From an uncultured Bacillota bacterium (GTDB lineage Bacteria > Bacillota > Clostridia > Oscillospirales > Oscillospiraceae): a stretch of 10,087 nt of DNA. A model generated the notes under the pieces. That model had not been told where the DNA came from and did not search any database. It worked only from the letters and a program-made list of their open reading frames with translations. Positions within the stretch are counted from its first letter, which is position 1, and the number at the start of each line of letters is the position of its first letter. Below are positions 1-5,930 of this stretch, piece after piece. The stretch is taken from contig CANDCW010000083.1 in the NCBI GenBank assembly GCA_947383275.1, positions 1 to 10,087 of the forward strand. The letters are read 5' to 3'. Both the position numbers and the translations under genes were made by a program.

Positions 1-182
1 TAGAGCACCATCTCCGACCAGGCCAGCAGCTGGCATCCGGCGGCGATGGCGCTCCCTTTTTTCCGGCACCCCCGGGCGGAGGCGGTGAGCTTCCCCAGGT
101 CCTGGGTAAGCAGGGTGAGTATTTTATCTGACTCCTTATAATCCACTCCCCGCAGGACCAGGGCGTTTGTGGTGATGTGCAT
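1..182 (-). CDS. recO: DNA repair protein RecO, N-terminal part (truncated by window edge)
   Basis: The reverse strand reads 60 codons from an ATG at 182 to the window edge, beginning MHITTNALVLRGVDYKESDK and continuing with ILTLLTQDLGKLTASARGCRK. This is the typical start of RecO, whose N-terminal OB fold binds DNA and which helps RecR load RecA on SSB-coated single strands. The pattern 'ALVL+..DY.E.DKILTLLT...GK+...A+G.RK' is characteristic of the family. An AGGAG lies 8 nt before the ATG. It is the last visible gene of the ybeY-era operon, 33 nt after the YqzL-like gene, and the era-yqzL-recO order matches Bacillus. Only about a quarter of the usual ~250 residues is present, so the zinc-finger and C-terminal domains cannot be judged. 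Confidence 0.88.
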   Translation of the reverse strand, partial: MHITTNALVLRGVDYKESDKILTLLTQDLGKLTASARGCRKKGSAIAAGCQLLAWSEMVL

Positions 183-198
183 GGGCGACACTCCTATG

Positions 199-218
199 TA
201 ACGGGCAAACGCCCGTTA
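199..218 (-). other. Intercistronic hairpin between yqzL-like gene and recO
   Basis: TAACGGGC and GCCCGTTA form a perfect 8-bp stem around a 4-nt loop. On the coding (minus) strand the stem begins inside the TAA stop codon of the YqzL-like gene and ends 3 nt before the AGGAG of recO. No U-run follows, so a terminator is unlikely. A role in translational coupling or mRNA stability is inference. Confidence 0.55.
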
Positions 219-362
219 AACCTGCTGAATTTTGGGCTGGAAAGCCGTATTAGCCGGTTCATCTCTGTGCTTTCCATCCTCCTGACGCTGGCCGGCCACG
301 GCCAGATAAGCCGCCGGCAGTCCCGTTTTGCAAAACAGTTCCCAAAGTCCCCACTCATTCAT
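216..362 (-). CDS. YqzL-like small protein (48 aa)
   Basis: An ATG at 362, preceded by GGAGGG at a 7-nt spacing, opens a 48-codon frame ending with TAA at 216. The product begins MNEWGLWELFCKTGLPAAYL and has a charged, polar C-terminal half. Its size, its position between era and recO, and the N-terminal pattern 'W.lF..TG...aYL' fit the YqzL family of roughly 45-50 residue proteins of unknown function found at this locus in many Firmicutes. There are no membrane segments or cysteine clusters; only one cysteine is present. The gene lies 68 nt after era and should be translated from the same transcript. Family assignment rests on memory of the pattern and on synteny, so it is moderately sure; that the frame is a real gene is more certain because of the strong ribosome binding site. 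Confidence 0.72.
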   Translation of the reverse strand: MNEWGLWELFCKTGLPAAYLAVAGQRQEDGKHRDEPANTAFQPKIQQV

Positions 363-430
363 GGCTCAGCCCTCCCTTCCTTTCTATGGTTAGGCTGGCT
401 GTTTTGTACCCATGCTATAAGCGGTAAATT

Positions 431-1324
431 TTACTCCTTCACATAGCCAAAGTTCTGGATGGCCGCCGGGTTATCCCGCCAATTCTCCTTCACCTTGACC
501 CAGGTTTTCAAGAACACCTTGGTCCCCATAAACTTCTCCATGTCCCGCCGGGCCAGGGTGGACGCCTTTTTTAGCATTCCTCCGCCCTTTCCAATTATAA
601 TGCCCTTGTGGCTGTTTTTCTCGCAGTAAATGGTGGCCTCCACCTCCACAACCTCGTCGTCCCGCTCCACGAAGCGGGTGATCTCCACGGCGGTACCATG
701 GGGGATCTCCTTGTCCAAGAGAAGAAGGAGCTTCTCCCGTAAGATCTCCGCCATCATCTGCCGCTCGGGCTGGTCGGAGGTCATGCCGCCGGGAAAAAGC
801 TGCGGCCCCTCCGGGAGATACGCCTCCAGCACATTGAGCAGTTCTTCCACCCCTTGGCCCTCTCTGGCGGAGACAGGGACCACCGCGTCGAAGTTGTGCT
901 CCCGGCTGTATACCTGAATAACCTCCAGCAGCTTGTCTTTCTGCTCCAGGGCGTCGATCTTGTTAATGGCCAGCACGGCGGGACAGTTCAGGGCCTTGAC
1001 GCGTTCAATAAGCTGCCGCTCCGGCTCGCCCACGTTAGGAATCGGCTCCACCAGCAGCAGGACGGCGTCCACATCAGCCACCGACTCCTTGACCACATTG
1101 ACCATGTAATCCCCCAGCCGGGTACGGGCCCTATGGAGGCCGGGAGTGTCCACAAAAACAAATTGGCTTTCACCCCGGTTCCGAATGCCGCAGATTCGGT
1201 TCCGGGTGGTTTGGGGCTTGTTGGTGACAATGGCTACTTTCTCCCCTACAAACGCGTTGGTCAAGGTGGATTTGCCCACGTTGGGCCGTCCGCAAATGGT
1301 AATGATGCCGCTTTTTTTAATCAT
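431..1324 (-). CDS. era: GTPase Era
   Basis: Era is an essential GTPase that binds the 3' end of 16S rRNA and helps mature the 30S subunit. All GTPase motifs are visible (numbering from the ATG at 1324): G1 GRPNVGKST at 12-20, the TTRNR switch at about 39-43, G3 DTPGLH at 59-64, G4 NKID at 121-124 and G5 SAREG at 152-156. A C-terminal KH RNA-binding domain follows with IIIGKGGG at about 242-249. The length of 297 aa is normal. A TTG three bases upstream is in frame, but the ATG at 1324 sits better, 7 nt after GAGG. The gene follows the 66-residue membrane protein by 51 nt and shares the ybeY promoter. The two rRNA-maturation genes ybeY and era are commonly linked in Firmicutes. Confidence 0.98.
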   Translation of the reverse strand: MIKKSGIITICGRPNVGKSTLTNAFVGEKVAIVTNKPQTTRNRICGIRNRGESQFVFVDTPGLHRARTRLGDYMVNVVKESVADVDAVLLLVEPIPNVGEPERQLIERVKALNCPAVLAINKIDALEQKDKLLEVIQVYSREHNFDAVVPVSAREGQGVEELLNVLEAYLPEGPQLFPGGMTSDQPERQMMAEILREKLLLLLDKEIPHGTAVEITRFVERDDEVVEVEATIYCEKNSHKGIIIGKGGGMLKKASTLARRDMEKFMGTKVFLKTWVKVKENWRDNPAAIQNFGYVKE

Positions 1325-1343
1325 CAATGATCCTCACTTTCTC

Positions 1344-1374
1344 TCCGGGTGTGAGCGATTGCCCGGACTTTTTT
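1344..1374 (+). terminator. Terminator-like hairpin facing against the era operon
   Basis: TCCGGG and CCCGGA form a 6-bp GC-rich stem with a 12-nt loop, followed on the plus strand by C and a run of six T (1369-1374). It lies in the 51-nt gap before era, which is on the minus strand, so as a terminator it would act on antisense transcription. On the minus strand the T-run becomes an A-run before the stem and termination is not expected. Confidence 0.4.
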
Positions 1375-1375
1375 A

Positions 1376-1576
1376 TTACGAATATAGGTTTTTATGAAAA
1401 ACATGCTTCTGTACAAAGCGGGTCACGAACAGAATGCCGCAGGCCATGGCGCAGGTGGCAAGATAGGGGGTCAGGTCAAACTCAAAGTTCCAGCTCTTTC
1501 CCTCCTGAACGCCCATGTCCTCGCAGCTGTCAAATTCGTCCTCAATCTCAACGGGGATCAGCTTGATTTTTTTCAT
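1376..1576 (-). CDS. Small single-pass membrane protein in the ybeY-era operon (66 aa)
   Basis: I do not recognise this family. The frame could start earlier, but the ATG at 1576 is chosen because AGGAG lies 8 nt before it and it begins MKKIKLIPVE. The product has an acidic N-terminal half (IEDEFDSCED) and one hydrophobic segment at about residues 38-54 (YLATCAMACGILFV region). A short basic tail rich in Lys and His follows (VQKHVFHKNLYS), which suggests an N-out/C-in single-pass protein. The gap to ybeY is only 13 nt, and era starts 51 nt after the stop. In other Firmicutes this position may hold dgkA (diacylglycerol kinase) or cdd (cytidine deaminase); this protein resembles neither. Function unknown. 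Confidence 0.7.
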   Translation of the reverse strand: MKKIKLIPVEIEDEFDSCEDMGVQEGKSWNFEFDLTPYLATCAMACGILFVTRFVQKHVFHKNLYS

Positions 1577-1589
1577 GATTATTTCTCCT

Positions 1590-2090
1590 TTATGATAAGT
1601 TTCCGTGGTCTCTTGCAATGCCCAGCCCTTCCAGGATGATTTCCTCCCGTTGGCGCATCCGGGCTTTCATGGGGCCCTCGTCCAGGTGGTCGTAGCCCAG
1701 CAGGTGGAGGGTGGAGTGGACGGCCAGATAACACACCTCCCGCTCCGGAGAGTGGCCGTACTCCGCAGCCTGGGCATTTGCCCGCTCCAGGGAGAGCATC
1801 ATGTCCCCCAGCAGCACCTTTCCGGTGTCCGGGTCGGCCCATCCGGCCCGGGGCTTCTCCCCGGGAGACAGCTCGAACATGGGGAAGGACAGCACGTCGG
1901 TAGGGCAGTCCACCCCCCGCATTTCTAGATTAGTCTGATGAATCTCCGCGTCGCTGGTGACGCACACCTCCACGATGCAGGGTACATCCACCCCTTCGCC
2001 CTCCAGGGCGGCCTGGACAGCCCGGCGGATCTGTTCCACTGCCGCGGGCGGCGTTTCTACCTCGGCGTCGATATAGACTTCGTGATCCAT
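1590..2090 (-). CDS. ybeY: Endoribonuclease YbeY (rRNA maturation factor)
   Basis: YbeY is a zinc-dependent endoribonuclease needed for 16S rRNA 3'-end maturation and ribosome quality control. The 166-residue product has the zinc motif HSTLHLLGYDH at 125-135, with the three histidines at 125, 129 and 135. The family norm is HGxLHLxGYDH, so Ser replaces Gly here. Upstream it carries the typical 'TDVLSFP' (64-70) and 'LLGDMMLS' (93-100) segments. The start ATG at 2090 follows AGGAGGG at a good distance. It is the first gene of the operon: the promoter at 2113-2141 gives a leader of only about 15-20 nt. Divergent from spoVAD. Confidence 0.96.
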   Translation of the reverse strand: MDHEVYIDAEVETPPAAVEQIRRAVQAALEGEGVDVPCIVEVCVTSDAEIHQTNLEMRGVDCPTDVLSFPMFELSPGEKPRAGWADPDTGKVLLGDMMLSLERANAQAAEYGHSPEREVCYLAVHSTLHLLGYDHLDEGPMKARMRQREEIILEGLGIARDHGNLS

Positions 2091-2112
2091 AAGCCATCCC
2101 TCCTATTCGATT

Positions 2113-2141
2113 ATTATACGAAAAATAATTCGATAGGTCAA
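2113..2141 (-). promoter_or_regulatory. Sigma-A promoter of the ybeY-era-recO operon
   Basis: On the minus strand TTGACC (2136-2141), a 17-bp spacer and TATAAT (2113-2118) form a near-consensus promoter. It lies about 23 bp before the ybeY start codon. Confidence 0.85.
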
Positions 2142-2149
2142 ACATATTT
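2120..2149 (+). promoter_or_regulatory. Possible sigma-G-like promoter of spoVAD
   Basis: spoVA genes are transcribed by forespore sigma-G in Bacillus, with consensus near GHATR-17/18-CATNHTA. Here GAAAA (2120-2124), an 18-bp spacer and CATATTT (2143-2149) match with one mismatch in each box, placing a start point about 30 nt before the ATG. It overlaps the opposite-facing ybeY promoter. The match is weak. Confidence 0.3.
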
Positions 2150-2186
2150 TCTCCGTTTCGCGGAAAAATAGCCAGGAGGTGAGACT

Positions 2187-3200
2187 ATGACGACAAAAAA
2201 AACCGGCGTGCAGACGGCGGCGCTGTCCAATCCGCCCTCCTTCGCCGGCTGGGCCAACGTGGTGGGCAAAAAAGAGGGAGAAGGCCCCCTGGCTGAAACC
2301 TTTGACTATATCGACACAGACGACACCTTTGGGGAATCCACCTGGGAAAAGTCGGAGAGCGCCATGCAGAAGCAGGCCCTGGGCCTGGCGCTGAACAAGG
2401 CCGGGCAGGCGGCCTCCGCCCTGGACTGGCTCTTTGCCGGGGACCTGCTCAACCAGTGCATCGGCTCCTCCTTCGCCGCCCGGGGGCAGGATGTTCCTTT
2501 TTTCGGCCTATACGGCGCCTGCTCCACAATGGGCGAGGGGCTGGCTCTGGCCTCTATGACTTTGGACGGCGGCTTTGGGGAGTGGGCGGCGGTGACCGCC
2601 TCCTCACACTTCTGCTCGGCGGAGCGGCAATACCGCACGCCTCTGGAGTACGGCGGGCAGCGCACCCCCACTGCCCAATGGACCGCCACTGCCGCCGGGG
2701 CTGCTGTGCTGGCCCGGGAGGGTCCGGGGCCCTATATCACCCATGTCACTGTGGGCAAAATTGTGGACAAGGGCGTCACCGACACCAACAACATGGGCGC
2801 CGCCATGGCGCCTGCGGCCTGCGCCACCATAACCGCCCACTTTGCCGACACAGGCCGTACCCCCAACAGTTACGACCTCATTGTCACCGGCGACCTGGGC
2901 GTCCTGGGCAGTGAGCTGCTCATAGAGCTGCTGCGCAAGGACGGCATCCAAATGCACAACCACGCCGACTGCGGGGCTATGCTGTTTGACATCAAGAACC
3001 AGGATGTTCACTGCGGCGGTTCCGGCTGCGGATGCTGCGCCTCGGTGCTCACCGGGCACATCCTTAACAACATGAAGGCGGGCAAGTGGAAAAACATCCT
3101 GTTTTGTCCCACTGGAGCACTCCACTCTCCCACCTCCGCATTTCAGGGGGAAAGCATCCCTGGTATCTGCCACGCGATTGCGATCTCGACTACAAAATAG
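2187..3200 (+). CDS. spoVAD: Stage V sporulation protein AD
   Basis: SpoVAD is a thiolase-fold protein of the SpoVA complex that moves dipicolinic acid (DPA) into the forespore and releases it at germination; the Bacillus protein binds DPA directly. The 337 residues match the family length of about 338. Recognisable blocks are the N-terminal 'PPSFAGWANVVGKKEGEGPL', 'FYGACSTMGEGL'-type sequence (here FFGLYGACSTMGEGLALAS), 'ASSHFCSAERQYRTPLEYG', 'TDTNNMGAAMAPAA' and a C-terminal Cys/Gly cluster CGGSGCGCCAS at about 275-285. The start is certain: AGGAGGTGAG lies just before the ATG. spoVAE follows after 9 nt. In most clostridia spoVAC comes first; here the upstream neighbour is divergent ybeY, so spoVAC must be elsewhere or absent. 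Confidence 0.96.
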   Translation: MTTKKTGVQTAALSNPPSFAGWANVVGKKEGEGPLAETFDYIDTDDTFGESTWEKSESAMQKQALGLALNKAGQAASALDWLFAGDLLNQCIGSSFAARGQDVPFFGLYGACSTMGEGLALASMTLDGGFGEWAAVTASSHFCSAERQYRTPLEYGGQRTPTAQWTATAAGAAVLAREGPGPYITHVTVGKIVDKGVTDTNNMGAAMAPAACATITAHFADTGRTPNSYDLIVTGDLGVLGSELLIELLRKDGIQMHNHADCGAMLFDIKNQDVHCGGSGCGCCASVLTGHILNNMKAGKWKNILFCPTGALHSPTSAFQGESIPGICHAIAISTTK

Positions 3201-3209
3201 GGTGATGAT

Positions 3210-3566
3210 ATGGAATATTTAAAGGCGTTTCTCTGCGGTGGGGTGCTGTGCATCGTCGGGCAGGTGCTCATTGACAAGACCCCTCTAACCCCCGCCAAAA
3301 TACTGGTAAGCTATGTCACCGCTGGGGTAATTCTCAGCGGCGTGGGGATTTATCAGTACCTGGTGGACTGGGGCGGCGCGGGGGCTACAGTGCCCCTCAC
3401 CGGCTTCGGACATCTGCTGGCCAAGGGGGTGAAAAAGGCCGTGGGCCAGGATGGCCTGATCGGCGCCCTGACCGGCGGCTCCACCGCTGCGGCGGGAGGC
3501 ATTACGGCGGCCATCTTTTTTGGGTTTCTGGTGGCCCTCATATGCAAACCCAAACCCAAAATGTAA
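3210..3566 (+). CDS. spoVAE: Stage V sporulation protein AE
   Basis: This 118-residue membrane protein belongs to the SpoVAC/SpoVAEb family, the small membrane components of the DPA channel of the spore inner membrane. Hydrophobic segments lie at about 6-21, 31-51 and 85-113, and the tail is basic (KPKPKM). Family hallmarks visible are 'GGxLCxxGQxLID' near the start, 'PAKILVSYV', 'GxGFGHLLAKGV'-like sequence (TGFGHLLAKGVKKAV) and 'GLTGG..AAAGGITAAI'-type sequence. It starts 9 nt after spoVAD with a weaker site (GGGTGAT), so translation is probably coupled. A strong terminator at 3627-3662 ends the two-gene unit. Confidence 0.94.
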   Translation: MEYLKAFLCGGVLCIVGQVLIDKTPLTPAKILVSYVTAGVILSGVGIYQYLVDWGGAGATVPLTGFGHLLAKGVKKAVGQDGLIGALTGGSTAAAGGITAAIFFGFLVALICKPKPKM

Positions 3567-3626
3567 CGGTTGTCTCCCCGCGCCGTGCCTCCAGCTTTTC
3601 CCGGACGCCTCGAGTTTTGGCATTGT

Positions 3627-3662
3627 ATCAGCTGCGGTTTTGGCCGCAGCTGATCGTTTTTT
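3627..3662 (+). terminator. Rho-independent terminator after spoVAE
   Basis: ATCAGCTGCGG and CCGCAGCTGAT form a perfect 11-bp stem around a 6-nt loop (TTTTGG), followed by CG and six T (3657-3662). The T-run overlaps the stop codon of the convergent DUF2812 gene. On the minus strand the stem follows that stop but lacks a good U-run, so it may help only weakly in that direction. Confidence 0.9.
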
Positions 3663-4887
3663 ACCGCGATTGTGCCATCTTTACAATTTCGTCCAGATGA
3701 CTGGCCAGGTCTCCGTGCCCGGTGTAGCGCACTAAGACGGCCTTGTCTCCCACAGCGGCGGCGGCAATGTGGAACCCGTCACTGCGGCGGGCTACAGCTA
3801 AAAAGCCGCCCTCTCCGCAGGGGAAGTATTCTGCCGTCCAGACAGCGGAGCTATGGTCCGTCCACCAAATATCACCGTCCAGGCGCATCGTCCGTTCCAT
3901 CAGTTCCCGGGCCAGTGGAGCGGACAGCAGGGACAGCCAGCTGGGCAAATCGTACCGCTCTACCTCCATCCGCACCCAGACATCCGGGCCGATCTCCCCG
4001 GACTGGACCGCCCTCCAGTAGCTCTGGCACAAAAGATAGTGTTCCTGGTAGCAGAAGTTGCCGTAGTCGATGACCTGGCGGATGGACGCCCCCATATTGG
4101 GCGTGTAAAGGACGGAGGGTTGAAAGCCATTTCCTTCCACCTGGGCCAGGGACAGCAGGGGAAAGCCGGTCAGCTCGTCCAGGGTCCGCGTCTTGCCGGA
4201 GAGGGGTATAAACTGGTTGGTGAGCAGAACGCCCAGGATCAGGATGGGCAGCAGAAGGTTGAGCAGAAAGCTCCCCCAGCTCCGGCGGCGGAGGTAGGGG
4301 ACCCGGTGGTCCAGGGGTCTGCCCTCCCCAAGCTGCTGGACGACAAGGGCCAGCAGCCGGAGGTCGGCCCAGCTTGAAGGAAGCATAGCCAGCAGAAAGA
4401 GTATGGCGATGGCCAGAATCAGGACATCGGTGGTGAGGAAGTTGAGAACCGGCGTCCCGTTTTGAAAAAGCCCGGCCCAGGCGCATGCCATCAGGGCTAA
4501 ATCCAAAAGCAGGGAGATCCAAAAGCCCCGCAGCTTGACGCGGTACAGCTTCTTCCACAGCTCGCCCTGGAGTTCCGGGTCGGAGTGGAGCTCAGGGGCC
4601 TCCGGGTCTGGGTTGAAGAAGATCAGCGTATCCTGGGGCATGCACACCAGGGTCCAGCCGAACTCCCGGTATAGGTCCAGCATATCCTGGGGGAGCTCTG
4701 CATCCAGGCGCTGGCGGTACGGCTCTACCCGGTACCGGACCGGCCGGGCCGGTCCCCTCTCAAAGGTGGAGAAAGCGGGCCGCAGCTTTTTCAGAAAAAA
4801 ACCGCGCTTCGCCATGTCCTCCAGCCAGCTCTCAACCCCCCGGATATCGTAGAGGGATACCGGGGTCAATTTGTAAATACGTCTCAT
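3661..4887 (-). CDS. DUF2812 domain membrane protein, long form (408 aa)
   Basis: DUF2812 proteins are membrane proteins of unknown function usually encoded next to a PadR-type repressor, as here. The N-terminal domain shows 'SLYDIRGVESWLEDMAKRGFFL' spread over 11-32, 'RPVRYRVEP' at 49-56, 'GWTLVC' at 77-82 and 'LIFFNPDPEAPELHSDPE' at about 88-105. Hydrophobic segments lie at about 121-141, 149-169 and 205-224. After them comes a soluble C-terminal region of about 180 residues, which with three membrane passes would lie outside the cytoplasm. Many family members lack so large a tail. The ATG at 4887 shares one base with the preceding stop (TGATG) and follows GGAGG; a TTG one codon upstream is less likely. 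Function unknown; a signalling or stress-sensing role is only a guess from the PadR linkage. Confidence 0.85.
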   Translation of the reverse strand: MRRIYKLTPVSLYDIRGVESWLEDMAKRGFFLKKLRPAFSTFERGPARPVRYRVEPYRQRLDAELPQDMLDLYREFGWTLVCMPQDTLIFFNPDPEAPELHSDPELQGELWKKLYRVKLRGFWISLLLDLALMACAWAGLFQNGTPVLNFLTTDVLILAIAILFLLAMLPSSWADLRLLALVVQQLGEGRPLDHRVPYLRRRSWGSFLLNLLLPILILGVLLTNQFIPLSGKTRTLDELTGFPLLSLAQVEGNGFQPSVLYTPNMGASIRQVIDYGNFCYQEHYLLCQSYWRAVQSGEIGPDVWVRMEVERYDLPSWLSLLSAPLARELMERTMRLDGDIWWTDHSSAVWTAEYFPCGEGGFLAVARRSDGFHIAAAAVGDKAVLVRYTGHGDLASHLDEIVKMAQSR

Positions 4888-5504
4888 CAAACCGCCTCCT
4901 CTTGGTTAAGAGCCTCCAAAAACAGCCCGCAGCCGTCCCAACCGGCATTTGGGAAGACATAGGGAAAGAATAGGATGAAACAGCACAAGGGGATGTACCA
5001 CGCCCAATACCGGGGTCGGTTCCACCGGCGCCTGGCTTTCAGGGGGAGGCCCTGGGCCAGCGTGCGGCGGATGACCATCAGCCTTCGGGTCTCAATTATG
5101 AGGAAAATCAGCAGTATAGCCATGAGGACGGGATAGAAGACATTGGTCGCCAGGTAGCGGGGACTCTCCCACAAAATCAGTTCCTTGAGCCAGCGGGAGG
5201 GGGCGAGCAGAAGGGGGAGGACCATAAACAGCAGCACCGTCAGACCGAAGAGGAGTGTCCTCCGGATTTCCCGCCGTACCAGGCAGTCCAGGGCGATGGA
5301 CAGAGACTGGGGGTCGGAGTACAGCTCCGGGTCCAGGCGGTAGCGCACCGGGCGGGGTTCCTCCCGGCAGAGGGATACCCGGTCCAAACGGGCGCTGAAG
5401 TCCACTAGAAACAGGCCCTGGAGGGCCATGCCGTCCAGCCGCTCCTGCAAGCCCCCGATGTCGTATAGGGAACAGGGAACGGACTTTTTTACTAGCCTTT
5501 TCAT
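4887..5504 (-). CDS. DUF2812-related membrane protein, short form (205 aa)
   Basis: The N-terminus, 'SLYDIGGLQERLDGMALQGLFL' over 12-33 and 'RPVRYRLDPELYSDPQSL' over 51-68, is clearly paralogous to the downstream long protein. The roughly 41 residues that carry GWTLVC and the NPDPEAP block there are missing: 'VRYRLDP' joins directly to 'ELYSDP'. Hydrophobic segments lie at about 84-101, 121-137 and 167-184, and the product ends soon after the third, so it has no large extracytoplasmic tail. The start ATG overlaps the PadR stop in ATGA (4 nt), with GAGGAGGAG upstream, and the stop overlaps the next start. Tight coupling suggests the two membrane proteins are made together and may pair; that is inference. 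Confidence 0.82.
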   Translation of the reverse strand: MKRLVKKSVPCSLYDIGGLQERLDGMALQGLFLVDFSARLDRVSLCREEPRPVRYRLDPELYSDPQSLSIALDCLVRREIRRTLLFGLTVLLFMVLPLLLAPSRWLKELILWESPRYLATNVFYPVLMAILLIFLIIETRRLMVIRRTLAQGLPLKARRRWNRPRYWAWYIPLCCFILFFPYVFPNAGWDGCGLFLEALNQEEAV

Positions 5505-5812
5505 ACCAACTCCTCCTCTCCGTCCGTCACACAGGCGCGCAGGCGCGCCAGCTCCTGGTTAAAAGCCTCCTGGCCTTTGCCGGTGAGGCGGTAGGTCCGC
5601 TTGCGGCCATCCACGCCCGTCTCGGCAATGAGTTCCTCGTCCTGAAACTTGGCCAGCAGGGTGTACAGCGTCCCGGGGCCCAGCTTCACCCGGCCCGCCG
5701 TTTTGCGCTCCACAAACTCGCCCACCTCCGTGCCGCACAGCTCCCGATGCAGGAAGGACATGAGTACGTAGAACATGGGCTCGGTCAGCGGTCCCTTTTC
5801 CCGTCCCGCCAT
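5501..5812 (-). CDS. PadR family transcriptional regulator
   Basis: This 103-residue protein is a compact PadR-type winged-helix repressor. The pattern is clear: 'EPMFYVLMSFLHRELCGTEV' (11-30), 'GRVKLGPGTLYTLLAKFQDEELI' with the GTLYTLL recognition-helix region, then the wing 'GRKRTYRLTGKGQEAF' and a C-terminal helix for dimerisation. PadR proteins usually repress their own operon and are released by a small ligand or stress signal. The start ATG at 5812 lies 7 nt after GGAGG. It is the first gene of an overlapping three-gene operon with two DUF2812 proteins, and its promoter overlaps a perfect palindrome that is its likely binding site. The ligand cannot be read from the sequence. Confidence 0.93.
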   Translation of the reverse strand: MAGREKGPLTEPMFYVLMSFLHRELCGTEVGEFVERKTAGRVKLGPGTLYTLLAKFQDEELIAETGVDGRKRTYRLTGKGQEAFNQELARLRACVTDGEEELV

Positions 5813-5840
5813 GGTCCGGCCTCCTCTCTTTTTGTCGGCT

Positions 5841-5865
5841 TATAATATCGTCTAACGATATTATA
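5841..5865. promoter_or_regulatory. 25-bp palindrome, likely PadR operator
   Basis: TATAATATCGT and ACGATATTATA are perfect 11-bp inverted arms around CTA. The right arm contains the -10 box of the padR promoter (5860-5865) and the left arm covers the predicted transcription start and early leader. This is the expected arrangement for an autorepressor that blocks polymerase. The site lies about 95 bp from the spoIIGA -10 box. That PadR binds here is inference. Confidence 0.75.
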
Positions 5866-5888
5866 TCAGGATATAAAAAAGTTGTCAA
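5860..5888 (-). promoter_or_regulatory. Consensus sigma-A promoter of the padR-DUF2812 operon
   Basis: On the minus strand TTGACA (5883-5888), a 17-bp spacer and TATAAT (5860-5865) match the sigma-A consensus in all twelve positions. So strong a core promoter under a palindromic operator fits a gene set that is tightly repressed and then strongly induced. Confidence 0.9.
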
Positions 5889-5930
5889 CGGGGGGCAGGA
5901 CAGGATCTGACTAAAATCCCTATCAAAATT

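Noticed and set aside
199..218. Reading the yqzL-recO hairpin as a terminator
   Set aside because: No U-run follows on the coding strand and recO starts directly behind it.
854..1330. Plus-strand 158-codon frame opposite era
   Set aside because: Antisense of the conserved GTPase domain; no initiation signal.
2161..2170. CGGAAAAATA resembling a sigma-F -10 box before spoVAD
   Set aside because: The start point would fall inside the ribosome binding site, and no good -35 lies at the right distance.
2604..3173. Minus-strand 189-codon frame opposite spoVAD
   Set aside because: Shadow of spoVAD with no ribosome binding site and no recognisable domain.
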